Counted from the first letter of the stretch, positions 15,741 to 25,300 are shown. The stretch: 64,000 nucleotides of DNA from Sporobacter sp963677825 (GCA_963677825.2 CAXXEF010000001.1:496001-560000), one strand, 5' to 3'. A program made the numbers and translations. Notes: generated from the sequence alone by a model not told the origin.

Positions 15741-16655
15741 TCAAGATGTCAACTCGTCTCCGCTGACTGAATCAAATTCAATTTTCTCAACCACTTCTTG
15801 TGTATCATAAATATACTTCGTATACGTGATTAAGTGCGCTTGCTTGTCAAAGTCAAGCTGATAAACATAGCGCGTTCCTTCTTCAACACGTTCAATATTT
15901 CCCACCCAGGACGGATAATTCCATGAGATTGAATGCGCTGCCAGCATATTGGAAATCTCAACCGACACACCGAGATCCGTCAGGAGCGGATGCTCAAAGT
16001 CCGCATACTCGCCAATAACGGCGTCGCGCCCAATAGCGTCAAGATATTCCTGTGCGTAGGCGCGCTCCTGCGTCTGCAATTGTTGAGCCAGTTCTGAACT
16101 TATATTAAAGCATTGGTCGTGCAGTTCCTCCGGGAACAGTTCCTGGATCGATGATGTATACAGAGAGCCGTCTTCAGGCTCCTGATAGTCCATCAATGAA
16201 TATTCGTTGTTTTCATCCAGTGAAAATGTCATTACCACTGGTATCACGCCGCTTCCAGAGGTTTTGACAAGATTTCCATCCATAAAGCTAAATGTACCGT
16301 ACAGTGTAAGTACGTATGCCGTAACCGTTTGTTCGTCAGCTGCGCTGTCCATGATATAATGACCTTCACCGGCACATTCACCTTCAAGATATGAATCGAA
16401 ATTACTTTCAAGCATCGCCTTGGCGACAGCTGTATCAAGGTCGGTAATTTTTTCGTCATCATCGCTAACTGTTGGTGTACTCACTGTGCTGGTAGCGCCG
16501 GAATCCTCCGCTGGACTATCCGTCGGTGACGTATCACTAACCGACACGGATGTACTGGGATCCGGCAGCGGCGATCCACCTGTTGTCTGTGCACAACCTG
16601 AAAGTAGTACCACAACGCCAATAATAATCGCATAGTATATAATTCGTCGAATCAT
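15741..16655 (-). CDS. Lipoprotein resembling the extracellular part of M56/BlaR1-type proteins
   Basis: About 304 residues from ATG 16655, which has GAGGAG 9 bp upstream. The signal sequence ends in the lipobox VLLSGCA, followed by a long Ser/Thr/Pro/Asp linker to about residue 70. The globular part contains NNEYSLMDYQEPEDGSLYTS, close to a segment (MEYWEPRDGSYY) that I recall from the C-terminal extracellular region of clostridial M56 family peptidases. No protease motif is present. It may sense or bind a ligand at the cell surface. The gene is AT-richer than its neighbours and stands alone. Confidence 0.6.
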   Translation of the reverse strand: MIRRIIYYAIIIGVVVLLSGCAQTTGGSPLPDPSTSVSVSDTSPTDSPAEDSGATSTVSTPTVSDDDEKITDLDTAVAKAMLESNFDSYLEGECAGEGHYIMDSAADEQTVTAYVLTLYGTFSFMDGNLVKTSGSGVIPVVMTFSLDENNEYSLMDYQEPEDGSLYTSSIQELFPEELHDQCFNISSELAQQLQTQERAYAQEYLDAIGRDAVIGEYADFEHPLLTDLGVSVEISNMLAAHSISWNYPSWVGNIERVEEGTRYVYQLDFDKQAHLITYTKYIYDTQEVVEKIEFDSVSGDELTS

Positions 16656-16882
16656 TGTCGTCATCTCCTCAGGTGTTTATAGTTTTATTGTACCACTTTA
16701 TGCTATTAATGTCTATTATTACCTCAATCGATACAGCACCTATCCCCAATTAATCACTGTTTGTTTATTACCATTTGCCTGTACAACACGCCCATGATCC
16801 AACTACCGGAGCTCGATATTTCCAGAGGCATCCAGTATATATTGTGGTATACTAAACTAAAATATTCGATTGAGGGATTGCT

Positions 16883-17454
16883 ATGTCAAACTATAAATTC
16901 GATGCGCAAAACGTAAAAAACTGGACAGTGCCGAGCGCCGCGCGATGCTGACACCGAGTGAAACACTCCGGCGTCTCGGCTACAGCGCCGGACAAACACT
17001 GGCCGACATCGGCTGCGGTACGGGTCTGTTCACCTTCCCTGCCGCCGAGATCGCAGACGGCGCGGCCGTTTACGCCGTTGACGTGTCGGCGGATATGCTC
17101 GCCGACGTGCGCGCCAAGGCCGACGCGCAGGGCGTCACGACGATCCAGACAATCCAGTCCGGTCCGTATGACTTCAAGCTTCCGGAGGGTTCGGCCGACT
17201 TCATCCTCCTGTGCGCCGTCCTGCATGAGATTGACGATCCGTCGCGGTTTTCAACCGAAGCGCGACGCATCGCCGCGCCCGGCGCGACGATAGCCGTCAT
17301 TGATTTCAATGAAAAGCAGCTGGGCTTCGGGCCGTCACCCGATCATCGTATAAGCCCAGTGTCAGCCGGAACGCTGTTGACGAACGCCGGCTTTTCTGCC
17401 GGTGAGACGCTGTCGGTCGGTGAGGCGTTTTACGCTGTTACGGCGCGGGCCTGA
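16883..17454 (+). pseudogene. Class I SAM-dependent methyltransferase, frameshifted near its start
   Basis: The natural start appears to be ATG 16883 (MSNYKFDAQNVK...), but a run of six A at 16915-16920 puts the rest out of frame: one more A would give KKLDSAERRAMLTPSE and continue into the long frame. As written, translation from 16883 stops after 22 codons, while ATG 16945 opens a 169-residue frame. That frame has TLADIGCGTGLFTFPAAEIA (SAM motif I), YAVDVSADML (acidic strand 2) and FILLCAVLHEIDDPSRF (motif post II), of the Methyltransf_11/UbiE type. It could be a sequencing indel, a true mutation, slippage on A6, or a gene that simply starts at 16945. Confidence 0.7.
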
Positions 17455-17490
17455 ACAACGCGCATACGAGTCCTGATAAAAGTTGTACAT

Positions 17491-17521
17491 AAAAAAGAGC
17501 CGGTGGATACCGGCTCTTTTT
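17491..17521. terminator. Bidirectional intrinsic terminator
   Basis: AAAAGAGCCGGT and ACCGGCTCTTTT pair around GGAT with T runs on both strands. It is shared with the converging CCC1-like gene. Confidence 0.9.
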
Positions 17522-17527
17522 TTGAAT

Positions 17528-18400
17528 CTATAATTCGATACCGAGCGCATTTTTTACGACCAGACCAACAACAAACGATATGGCGGCGACGCCCAAACTG
17601 ATGGCCGCCATTGTGAAGAAACTTCGTTTAAACGATCGTCCCTTGGCGACAGAAAGGTAGTAGTTAAACGTCGCAATGATCAACACGGCGATGCCGATCG
17701 TTGCGCCCAGCGCTGCGTAATGCATCCCCATCGGCGCAATCAGAAACGGCGCGATCAAGAGCGCGACTGTGATTAGGTACGCAAGCCCCGTATACCCGCA
17801 AGACTTGACGGCATTTTTATTGGCGACCTCGCGTGAGGATAAGTAGCCCGACGCCGTCATGGATAACGTCGCCGATATACCGGTAATGAGTCCGGCCATT
17901 GCGATGACCTTGGTGTTTTGCATGGCGAACGTGTATCCTGCAAGTGCGCCGGTCAGTTCGACGAGTGCGTCGTTCATGCCGAGAACCATGTCGCCGGCGT
18001 AGCGCAGCCGCTCTTCATCCAAAATATCTGCGAGCTTTTTTTCGTGTACCTCTTCGTCTTCTAGAATGCTGCAAAGTTCCGGAATATCCGCCACTTGTCC
18101 GCGGTAGACGTCAAGCTCCCTTTTTACTTCATGCTCAACGTGCTGGATCATGAAGGTATAACCAAAAAGCTTCCGCAATAACATATGCTGCGCGATCCAT
18201 AGTCTTTTGGGCTTTAGTTCCCGTCCGGTCTGCGCACTGAAGGCTTCAACATGCTTTCGTTCGTAGCGCGCAATGGATAACAGCGTTTCGCGGTCACGCT
18301 GATCCTTTGTGACGCGTGCCGTTTTTTCATACAAGACGGCATTGTTAAGCTCCCGCTGCTGATGCCGGAGTAAAAACGAATCAATTGCCGCTGCTTTCAA
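17528..18400 (-). CDS. Ferritin-like domain fused to a VIT1/CCC1 metal transporter
   Basis: 290 residues. Residues 1-135 form a rubrerythrin-like four-helix part with Glu/His pairs (ARYERKHVEAF, IQHVEHEVKRELD, EDEEVHEKKLADIL) that could bind a di-iron site. Residues 136-290 are a CCC1/VIT1 transporter: GMNDALVELTGALAGYTFA, TGISATLSMTASGYLSSREV and three further membrane helices. Such fusions move Fe(II) or Mn(II) across the membrane, with the ferritin-like part as sensor or ferroxidase. It is monocistronic between a terminator and the divergent thioesterase gene. Confidence 0.88.
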   Translation of the reverse strand: MKAAAIDSFLLRHQQRELNNAVLYEKTARVTKDQRDRETLLSIARYERKHVEAFSAQTGRELKPKRLWIAQHMLLRKLFGYTFMIQHVEHEVKRELDVYRGQVADIPELCSILEDEEVHEKKLADILDEERLRYAGDMVLGMNDALVELTGALAGYTFAMQNTKVIAMAGLITGISATLSMTASGYLSSREVANKNAVKSCGYTGLAYLITVALLIAPFLIAPMGMHYAALGATIGIAVLIIATFNYYLSVAKGRSFKRSFFTMAAISLGVAAISFVVGLVVKNALGIEL

Positions 18401-18597
18401 TGCGATCCCTCATTTCGTGTAAACCGTTTTGTGTTACTATTCATTGACTAATATAATTTTTAGTATGACAGAACTGTCAACTCAGTGCAAGAAATATAAC
18501 GCGATTTTTGTGTTTATTTAATGCTGTTATTATGATAATATTACTATATTTCCGGCGCGAGGTAGTGTCGATGCCGTAGAACGTGAAGGAGCCGATT

Positions 18598-19053
18598 ATG
18601 TATAAAAAATCGACGATTACAATGAGCCAAGTTATGCTGCCCAGCCAAGCCAATCTGGCCGGCAACGTGCACGGCGGTGAGATCATGAAGCTGATGGATA
18701 ATGCGGCCGGCGCCGTTGCGCACCGGTACTCGCGCGGCACTGTAGTGACCGCCCGCGTCGACGAATTGCAGTTTTTATACCCGATTCTCGTAGGGGCTTT
18801 TGTGACCTGCACCGCGACGATTGCCTATGTCGGCTCGACATCAATGGAGGTCGTCGTCACGGTTGACGTCGAAGACCTTGAAACGGAAGATTCGCCGATA
18901 CGCACGCAGACAGCGTTCTTTACGATGGTCGCGCTGGACAAGAACGGCAAGCCGAAGAAAATTCCGCCGCTCGAACTCACGACCGAGGAGGAGAAAATCC
19001 TTTTTGATCAAGGCCGAAAACGCCGCGAGGCGCGCGCACGGTCAAGCACATAG
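18598..19053 (+). CDS. Acyl-CoA thioesterase of the hotdog fold (YkhA/YciA type)
   Basis: 151 residues from ATG 18598, with AAGGAG six bases upstream. The family signature is clear: MLPSQANLAGNVHGGEIMKLMDNAAG, with the catalytic-type Asn and Asp, then AHRYSRGTVVTARVDELQF and SPIRTQTAFFTMVALD. It hydrolyses acyl-CoA esters. It sits alone, ending at a strong terminator; nothing in the neighbourhood narrows the acyl group. Confidence 0.9.
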   Translation: MYKKSTITMSQVMLPSQANLAGNVHGGEIMKLMDNAAGAVAHRYSRGTVVTARVDELQFLYPILVGAFVTCTATIAYVGSTSMEVVVTVDVEDLETEDSPIRTQTAFFTMVALDKNGKPKKIPPLELTTEEEKILFDQGRKRREARARSST

Positions 19054-19067
19054 TCGCTGAATTTAAG

Positions 19068-19099
19068 AAGAAGACGCACCGCTTTTGGTGCGTCTTCTT
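19068..19099. terminator. Bidirectional intrinsic terminator
   Basis: AAGAAGACGCACC and GGTGCGTCTTCTT form a 13-bp stem around GCTTTT, shared with the large converging gene at 19160-24355. Confidence 0.88.
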
Positions 19100-19159
19100 G
19101 TTATATATGTGATTTCTGTTTCGTTTCAGGCGTTTCGGGGCTATTTCCTGCGTTGTGAC

Positions 19160-22100
19160 TTAACCGGCGGCATTTAGCGCATCGGTCATTCTGCTCACTT
19201 CGCTCAAGACGTCGCCAGTCGTGACGCTCCTGCTAAAAATAACGTTTTCCGCTAATTTTTTGGCCGCCATGAGTGCCTGCCAGTGCTCCTCAGTATAATC
19301 GGCCGGATTGGACCGGTAGCATCTGACGAGCAGATCCTCGAGCTCACAGCGCAGGACCTCTTCATACAGCACTTTACCCGCGTTTAGTATCTCCGCTTCT
19401 GTCGCTCCGGCGTCATTCAAAACAGACTGTGCCTCGGCATAAGCGTTACTCATGTACTGCGCATTGACATAGTTATGCGCGGAACCAACGAATTTTACCG
19501 CTCGATCGGCAAGCGTTTGCAGATCTTGTTTCGTCGGCGGATCAGGATCAGGATCGAGATCGGGGTCAGGATCCGGTGTACCTGTAACAAGTGCGGTAAA
19601 TACGTCTGCGATAGCCGTATTAATCGCGCTCACCGACGCGGTCGGGTTAAAGATGACATTTTCGCCAGCTTGTTTTGCCGCCATCAGCGCCGACCACTGT
19701 GCGTCGGAATAATCCGACGGATTAGCGCGGTAGCATCGGACGAGCAGGTCTTCGAGCTGACAGCGGAGTATTTCCTCACGTAGCACCTGCGACGCAGTCT
19801 GGATAGCTGTTTCTGTCGCGCTGTCATCAGTCAAGACTGCCTGCGCCTGTGAGTAGGCCGCACTGAGATTGTCTTTATTGACATATTGGTGTGTAGAGCT
19901 GACATACGGCGCCGCTTGATCCGTCAGTGTCTGCAAGCTCTGCTTCGTTGGGTCTGCAGGATCATCTGGCGGATCATCTGGCGGATTGTCTGGCGGGTCC
20001 TGATGCGCGTTGTTCGCGAGAGCTTCGGTCATACTATCAATTTCGCGCGTGATATCTTCGGCTGTCGCGCTCCTGTCGAAGATGACGTTTTCGGCTGTAC
20101 GCTTGGCCGTCATCAGTGCCTGCCACTGTTCCGTGGTGTAATCGTCCTGATCGGATCGATAACAGCTGACGAGCAGATCCTCCAACTGACAGCGCCGAAT
20201 TTCAATGCTCAGCGCGTCCGTCTTCAATTGTATGACTTCCACTTTTACTGCGGTACCCAAAATCATTACAAACTTCGCCTGCTCGTACGCGTCTTCAAGA
20301 TACGCCTTGTTAACGTAGTCATGGGAAGAATCAATATACTTGACTGCTTCATCCATCAGCACATCCAATGCATGCAACGACTGCTCAACGTCCCCCTCTT
20401 CAACGTAAGCGTGCACCTCAACTGTTGCAGGAGCACCGGGCATTTCGCTGATTTCATTGATAGAGTATCGAACTTGATATGTGCCGGGGATAAGGTTCAG
20501 TATTTCCGGTCCAGATACGGCGGTCCATACAGCATCATCGTCGCCCTCGAATAGCCGGTATTCCATTAATACTGTTGTGCCAGTAATTTTTCCGTCAAGA
20601 TTGTTCTCCGTCGTCGGTGCGATGCCAGTCAGTCCGATTGGCTCACTTAAGCATATATCTTTAAAGCTATTGGCTAGAGATGTAACCGCCATCCGAATAT
20701 CCGTTTGCGACACACTGTCGGACAAAATGACCTCTGTCAGCAGTAAAATTGATGTTTGAAGCTCCCGCCAGTCCTCAGATATAACATTAATACTTTGCAG
20801 ATTCCCGGCGTACTTTATAAGATATTCGCCGTAAGCTTTGTAGGACGCGATATATAGCCTGTTCTGCGCGCTGGCCAGTTCTGAGGTCAACGGTTCTGCC
20901 TCCGACTGAACAGCCAGACCTGCCGTATACGCCGCATTTAGCTCATTCCATACGGCTTCAGAATAATTAACGGCGCCAATGCCAATCAGCTGATGTGCAA
21001 ATACAACCAGGCTGTCAAGCTGAACGGCATACAAATCCGTGAACAGCCGCAATACCGCGTCATTGACCTCATCAATCTTCCAGAATGGATCCGCCTGTAG
21101 CGCGAGTGCGATTTCAAGATCTTCCTGAAGCCTTATCGCTGTCTTTTCAGGTATGCTCCCCTGCTCGTAGCTCTGCGCTAGCTCAATCAGCATATCAAGA
21201 AACGGCAAATCATCGAGCACAAAATTCAACTTATCGACAGCGAGAGAGATATCCTCAAAGTAGACTGTTCGATCAAGCAGGATTGCCCGTGCTTCGGCGA
21301 TCGTATTTTGCAGACCAACCCAGCGCTCGGGCGTATATTCACTTTCCTGCTCATTTTCTGCAATAGTCAGTAAATCTTCCAGATAACAGCGCCAGACCTC
21401 ATCGATCAGTGCATTTCCCGCAACTATTAAGTCATACTCCGTCGCGGCTTGATCATAAAGAAGTTCCTTCACCACATCGTTTGCCCGCCGAAGGTACTCA
21501 TCATTAATGTAAACATGCTCACTGTATATATAGAGATCCGCGTCTCTCACGATAGATCGAAGCCAATCACGCGTGGTGAGCGACTTAATAACGACCGTCG
21601 TATCCTGGCTGGCTTCTCTACCGTCCTTCGCAGCGTACCGGACATAATACGTCCCAGGCGCAAGGTCATAAATGTACTCACCGGTAACCGGCATATACTC
21701 AGTATCGCCTTCCGCGCGGTACTCCATATCCCTTGTAACGTTAAGAATTTGACCGTCATTTGACGTTTCGGTACTCGTTGCTACAGGTATCAACCCGGAC
21801 GGTGCTTCTTGCGCCTTATATGACAGCGTCACCGATAGAGTCGCAAGGCTGTCGTCCGAGACGGCCTTGACCATAAAGACTGTACCGGAGATCGTCCCGC
21901 TTTCGACGGTGACGACACCGTCCTGATCGATGGACACGCCAGCAACAGTCTCCTCCAATGACCACGTAACGTCCGCGTTCGTCAGCGTCTGGCCGTATTG
22001 ATCCTTAGCGAGCGCTGTGTAAAACGACGATATCGTCCCCACGCTGGGAATCGTGACGCTGTCGCTGCCGGAAATGCTCAGGCTGTCGGCGTACGGGATG

Positions 22101-24355
22101 AAGGACGAGAACTTGCTAATGGTTTTGGTAATCTCGTCGTAGTAGACCGCCGAGCCGTCCGCTTCGACGATGACCTTGTAATCGGTGTATGGGAGCGGGC
22201 AAAGGAGCGTGTAGGTGTCTCGGTCGTAGATACCGTCTTTGCAGAAGACGTATTCGTCGTAGACGTTGACAACGAGAGACGGATAAGAACCTAGTGTTTC
22301 ATATAATTCCGTAGCATTTAAACGATATGACTGGAAATAAACATCAGTTCCGTCAAACGAAATCCTACCGTTTGATTCTATGTAACCTTGGCTTTTTAGT
22401 GCATAATCATTGGTGCTATATGCAAAAGGAGCATGTATACCATTTCTACTCCCAACGTAAAGTATATGATTAACTCTGTCCGTAACCAGATTAGACGAAA
22501 TTAGCCTCGTTCCAATTTTCTGATTTGTGTTGTTGGCTATATCATAGGCATATAAATCACAGTCCCCATCTTTTGCGATACAAAATATTTTACCGTTATC
22601 CAGCGCTATGTAATATGGTATTGTCTCCAGTTCGATCAAAGATACGGGGTCAGCAGCCGACGTCCCGGTAATGGCAATTCTAGTCGTCCCATAAAGCGCA
22701 ACGTAGAGTTGACCATCGTAAAGCTCAATATCTGTTGGGTGTGAACCGATGAATTTCTCTCCCATAAGACTCAATGTCTCGGCGTCGATATAGAGCAAGG
22801 CGTTTGCGCTTTTTGATACCGCGTAAATCATCTCGCTGTTTTCGTCATACACCCAATCGTCAATCCCCTGCATTACCGATGCGCCGCCCGCTGTTTTCGT
22901 ATAACCTGAAGTTGAAACCGCACTTAATTCCAAGGTAGTTTTTGTTACGGAATTACCTAACGTGTTGAACAGATAAATCGTATTATTGCTGTCCATTAGC
23001 ACCGTTTCTGTCTCAAACGGGAGATCCGCTACTTTCAGATATGTATCACGGTCGTATATTGCGGTATCTGTTAAGACATAGTTACCTCTGACGTAGCATA
23101 TTTTCGTTTTTTCATCGGAATAGCAGCCGTTTAACCTGCTGAGATTTTGTGGATCGAACGATGCGGCTGAATAGTAAACATTATCACCATCGTAAATTAC
23201 TTTTCTATTGGGATATTCTGAGTTATTTGAAAAAGATCTGAATGGCATACTGCTAATTGAGGTTAAGCTAGTAAGTGAATATGAGTAGATCCTATTAAAA
23301 CCGTCTGATTGACCAACGTAAAGCAGTCCGTTAATTTCATTTACAGCAATATCCGGCTCAACGCACGTCGAGGTAGTATTTGATTCCTGTCCATTTGTCA
23401 GATCATATTTATAGATGAAAAAGGGCACAGATGTATAAAACACCGCATTATCCGCTATCGCCGTCCGACTCGGGTAATTATCCGTATTAATGATCTCAAT
23501 CGCAAACGGGAACACCGCTTCCGGCTCCGCGCTCGGGCTCGATGACGGTTCCGCACTTGCGCTCGGTGACGGCTCTGCGCTCGGACTCGGCGACGGCTCC
23601 GCACTCGGGCTCGGCGACGGCTCCGCGCTCGGGCTCGGCGACGGCTCTGCGCTCGGACTCGGCGACGGCTCCGCGCTCGGGCTCGGCGACGGCTCTGCGC
23701 TCGGACTCGCCGACGGCTCCGCGCTCGGACTCGGCGACGGCTCTGCGCTCGGGCTCGGTGACGGCTCGGCGCTCGGACTCGGCGACGGCTCCGCGCTCGG
23801 ACTCGGTGACGGCTCCGCACTCGGACTCGCCGACGGCTCCGCACTCGGGCTCGGTGACGGCTCCGCACTTGGGCTCGGCGACGGCTCCGCACTTGGGCTC
23901 GGCGACGGCTCCGCACTTGGGCTCGGCGACGGCTCCGCACTTGGGCTCGGCGACGGCTCCGCACTTGGGCTCGGCGACGGCTCCGCACTTGGGCTCGGCG
24001 ACGGTTCCGCACTCGGGCTCGGTGACGGTGTGCTTATTTTTTCCGTGACGTCAATAACAAGGATTTGCTTGCTCAACTCCAGCGGTATGTACAGCTTACC
24101 ATTGTATAGATCGATATCGGTCGGGGCTGTATCAAAACTCATCTTGTATTTCACCTGCAGATCATCGGTACTGATGAAAAGCAGCATTTTACTTGTCTGC
24201 GAGACCGCATAAATAAAATGATTCGGCTCGTCCAGCACCCAATCGCTGACTTGCGCACCAATCGGATTACTCGCGGCCTCAGCTTTCGTCTCCAGATAAA
24301 CGAATGTGCTGATGGTCAGGCAAAACACCAGAACTATGGCAATAAATCTTTTCAT
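19160..24355 (-). CDS. Large secreted repeat protein: two propeller-like domains, Pro-Ser-Ala-Glu repeat, Ig-like and four helical modules
   Basis: 1731 residues. A signal peptide (to about residue 28) is followed by a propeller-like region (SDWVLDEPNHFIYAVSQTSK) that is interrupted after about 75 residues by roughly 21 copies of an 8-residue PSPSPSAE unit and then resumes. A second propeller-like copy begins near residue 500 (DDWVYDENSEMIYAVSKSAN). A BIG2-like Ig domain (TISGTVFMVKAVSDDSLATL) comes next. The last 750 residues hold four related helical modules, each with a segment like LEDLLVRCYRSNPADYTEEH and ENVIF, resembling FIVAR modules, interleaved with two beta domains and Asp/Pro-rich linkers. 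There is no SLH domain, sortase motif or C-terminal membrane segment. Probably an extracellular binding or structural protein. The propeller part is AT-richer than the rest. Confidence 0.85.
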   Translation of the reverse strand: MKRFIAIVLVFCLTISTFVYLETKAEAASNPIGAQVSDWVLDEPNHFIYAVSQTSKMLLFISTDDLQVKYKMSFDTAPTDIDLYNGKLYIPLELSKQILVIDVTEKISTPSPSPSAEPSPSPSAEPSPSPSAEPSPSPSAEPSPSPSAEPSPSPSAEPSPSPSAEPSPSPSAEPSASPSAEPSPSPSAEPSPSPSAEPSPSPSAEPSPSPSAEPSASPSAEPSPSPSAEPSPSPSAEPSPSPSAEPSPSPSAEPSPSPSAEPSPSASAEPSSSPSAEPEAVFPFAIEIINTDNYPSRTAIADNAVFYTSVPFFIYKYDLTNGQESNTTSTCVEPDIAVNEINGLLYVGQSDGFNRIYSYSLTSLTSISSMPFRSFSNNSEYPNRKVIYDGDNVYYSAASFDPQNLSRLNGCYSDEKTKICYVRGNYVLTDTAIYDRDTYLKVADLPFETETVLMDSNNTIYLFNTLGNSVTKTTLELSAVSTSGYTKTAGGASVMQGIDDWVYDENSEMIYAVSKSANALLYIDAETLSLMGEKFIGSHPTDIELYDGQLYVALYGTTRIAITGTSAADPVSLIELETIPYYIALDNGKIFCIAKDGDCDLYAYDIANNTNQKIGTRLISSNLVTDRVNHILYVGSRNGIHAPFAYSTNDYALKSQGYIESNGRISFDGTDVYFQSYRLNATELYETLGSYPSLVVNVYDEYVFCKDGIYDRDTYTLLCPLPYTDYKVIVEADGSAVYYDEITKTISKFSSFIPYADSLSISGSDSVTIPSVGTISSFYTALAKDQYGQTLTNADVTWSLEETVAGVSIDQDGVVTVESGTISGTVFMVKAVSDDSLATLSVTLSYKAQEAPSGLIPVATSTETSNDGQILNVTRDMEYRAEGDTEYMPVTGEYIYDLAPGTYYVRYAAKDGREASQDTTVVIKSLTTRDWLRSIVRDADLYIYSEHVYINDEYLRRANDVVKELLYDQAATEYDLIVAGNALIDEVWRCYLEDLLTIAENEQESEYTPERWVGLQNTIAEARAILLDRTVYFEDISLAVDKLNFVLDDLPFLDMLIELAQSYEQGSIPEKTAIRLQEDLEIALALQADPFWKIDEVNDAVLRLFTDLYAVQLDSLVVFAHQLIGIGAVNYSEAVWNELNAAYTAGLAVQSEAEPLTSELASAQNRLYIASYKAYGEYLIKYAGNLQSINVISEDWRELQTSILLLTEVILSDSVSQTDIRMAVTSLANSFKDICLSEPIGLTGIAPTTENNLDGKITGTTVLMEYRLFEGDDDAVWTAVSGPEILNLIPGTYQVRYSINEISEMPGAPATVEVHAYVEEGDVEQSLHALDVLMDEAVKYIDSSHDYVNKAYLEDAYEQAKFVMILGTAVKVEVIQLKTDALSIEIRRCQLEDLLVSCYRSDQDDYTTEQWQALMTAKRTAENVIFDRSATAEDITREIDSMTEALANNAHQDPPDNPPDDPPDDPADPTKQSLQTLTDQAAPYVSSTHQYVNKDNLSAAYSQAQAVLTDDSATETAIQTASQVLREEILRCQLEDLLVRCYRANPSDYSDAQWSALMAAKQAGENVIFNPTASVSAINTAIADVFTALVTGTPDPDPDLDPDPDPPTKQDLQTLADRAVKFVGSAHNYVNAQYMSNAYAEAQSVLNDAGATEAEILNAGKVLYEEVLRCELEDLLVRCYRSNPADYTEEHWQALMAAKKLAENVIFSRSVTTGDVLSEVSRMTDALNAAG
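23521..24031 (-). repeat. 24-bp tandem repeat encoding about 21 PSPSPSAE units
   Basis: The coding strand repeats a 24-bp unit translated as Ser-Pro-Ser-Pro-Ser-Ala-Glu-Pro, with occasional Ala or Ser for Pro. Copies differ mainly at wobble positions (GCGCTCGGGCTC versus GCACTTGGGCTC), and the last seven or so at the 24000 end are nearly identical at DNA level, suggesting recent expansion. The negatively charged, extended linker sits inside the first propeller-like domain. Confidence 0.93.
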
Positions 24356-24513
24356 GTGCTCGTCCCCGTTCTAAGGCGAGCCTATATACAGCGGCCAATT
24401 CCCCGTCGGCGCTATATGTAGTATCTCACCAATTATAGATTCCATTATTTAATATAGTATACATAATAAACCATTTCTTGACAACTTTTTTATTACTTTT
24501 TAACACAAACAAT

Positions 24514-24550
24514 ACAGAGAAGACATGCAGTAACTGCGCGTCTTCCCTGT
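24514..24550 (-). terminator. Probable terminator of the small lipoprotein gene
   Basis: ACAGAGAAGAC and GTCTTCCCTGT pair with one mismatch, extended inward by TGCAG/CTGCG, around TAA. On the minus strand it is followed by a T-rich tract (TTGTTTGTGTT). It separates the lipoprotein gene from the large gene downstream. Confidence 0.55.
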
Positions 24551-24589
24551 ATCTGATCAGCTTGTTTTATTGCTTCTCGAAATATTCGT

Positions 24590-24973
24590 TTATTGGCTGA
24601 CCTCAATCACAAGCTCTTTCCCTATGCGCTTCTCTGCCGTGTAGACGACACCGTAATCATAGCTATTTAAGTCAAATTCGCCATTATAATAATCCCAGAA
24701 TTTCTGACCGCCGCTGTACTTATCAAAAAGTGCCATGATCTCATTAAATAACGCCGACGCTTCGTCTTCAGACGGTTTTCCTTCAACCATTAGCCTAAAT
24801 TTCACGTTAGATCCGTTGTAAGCAGATGCCACTGCCCTATCCATCTGCCGGTAATAATTCTCCGTTCTAATAGTAATTTCAGCAACGTCAAAATCGGGTC
24901 TTGATGCACACGCCGAAGTTACGACAGTTAGCAGAAGAACTGTTATTGTGATTAAGGTCATTACTTTTTTCAT
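24590..24973 (-). CDS. Small secreted protein, probable lipoprotein
   Basis: 127 residues. The N-terminus MKKVMTLITITVLLLTVVTSACAS has a hydrophobic core ending at Cys 22 in a weak lipobox (TSAC). The mature part is polar and rich in Tyr and Asp (KFWDYYNGEFDLNSYDYGVV), with an end KELVIEVSQ. I recognise no family. It precedes the large repeat protein on the same strand, but a hairpin lies between, so co-expression is uncertain. Confidence 0.65.
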   Translation of the reverse strand: MKKVMTLITITVLLLTVVTSACASRPDFDVAEITIRTENYYRQMDRAVASAYNGSNVKFRLMVEGKPSEDEASALFNEIMALFDKYSGGQKFWDYYNGEFDLNSYDYGVVYTAEKRIGKELVIEVSQ

Positions 24974-25083
24974 AGAGGCATCTCCAATTTATAGCACTTT
25001 TAAACACTTTATGATTTATTGAGTATAACAGTTGCATCCTTATATTGGCAAGTAATTCCATCCATTCCAGCGCAATCAAAACA

Positions 25084-25118
25084 TAAGACCGGCCAACCAT
25101 ATTGGTTGCCGGTCTTAT
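25084..25118 (-). terminator. Terminator of tRNA-Ser
   Basis: On the minus strand TAAGACCGGC AACC and GGTT GGCCGGTCTTA pair around AATAT, followed by TGTTTTGATT. It begins two bases after the tRNA CCA end. Confidence 0.8.
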
Positions 25119-25209
<91 letters not shown>

Positions 25210-25223
25210 GTATTGCATTACAT

Positions 25224-25252
25224 AAGATACACGATTATAATGTAAATGTCAA
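25224..25252 (-). promoter_or_regulatory. Promoter of tRNA-Ser
   Basis: On the minus strand TTGACA (25252-25247), a 17-bp spacer and TATCTT (25229-25224), placed about 15 bp before the tRNA 5' end. Confidence 0.7.
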
Positions 25253-25300
25253 TAATGCAGGTCATGTTTATAAAATATTCAGAAACGCGACGGAGGGCCT

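Noticed and set aside
23521..24031. Possible CRISPR array because of regular short repeats
   Set aside because: The units are contiguous 24-bp coding repeats with no unique spacers.
23490..24212. Plus-strand frame with Gly-Ser-Ala-Leu-Gly-Leu repeats
   Set aside because: It is the complement of the PSPSPSAE repeat; no ribosome site or signal peptide.
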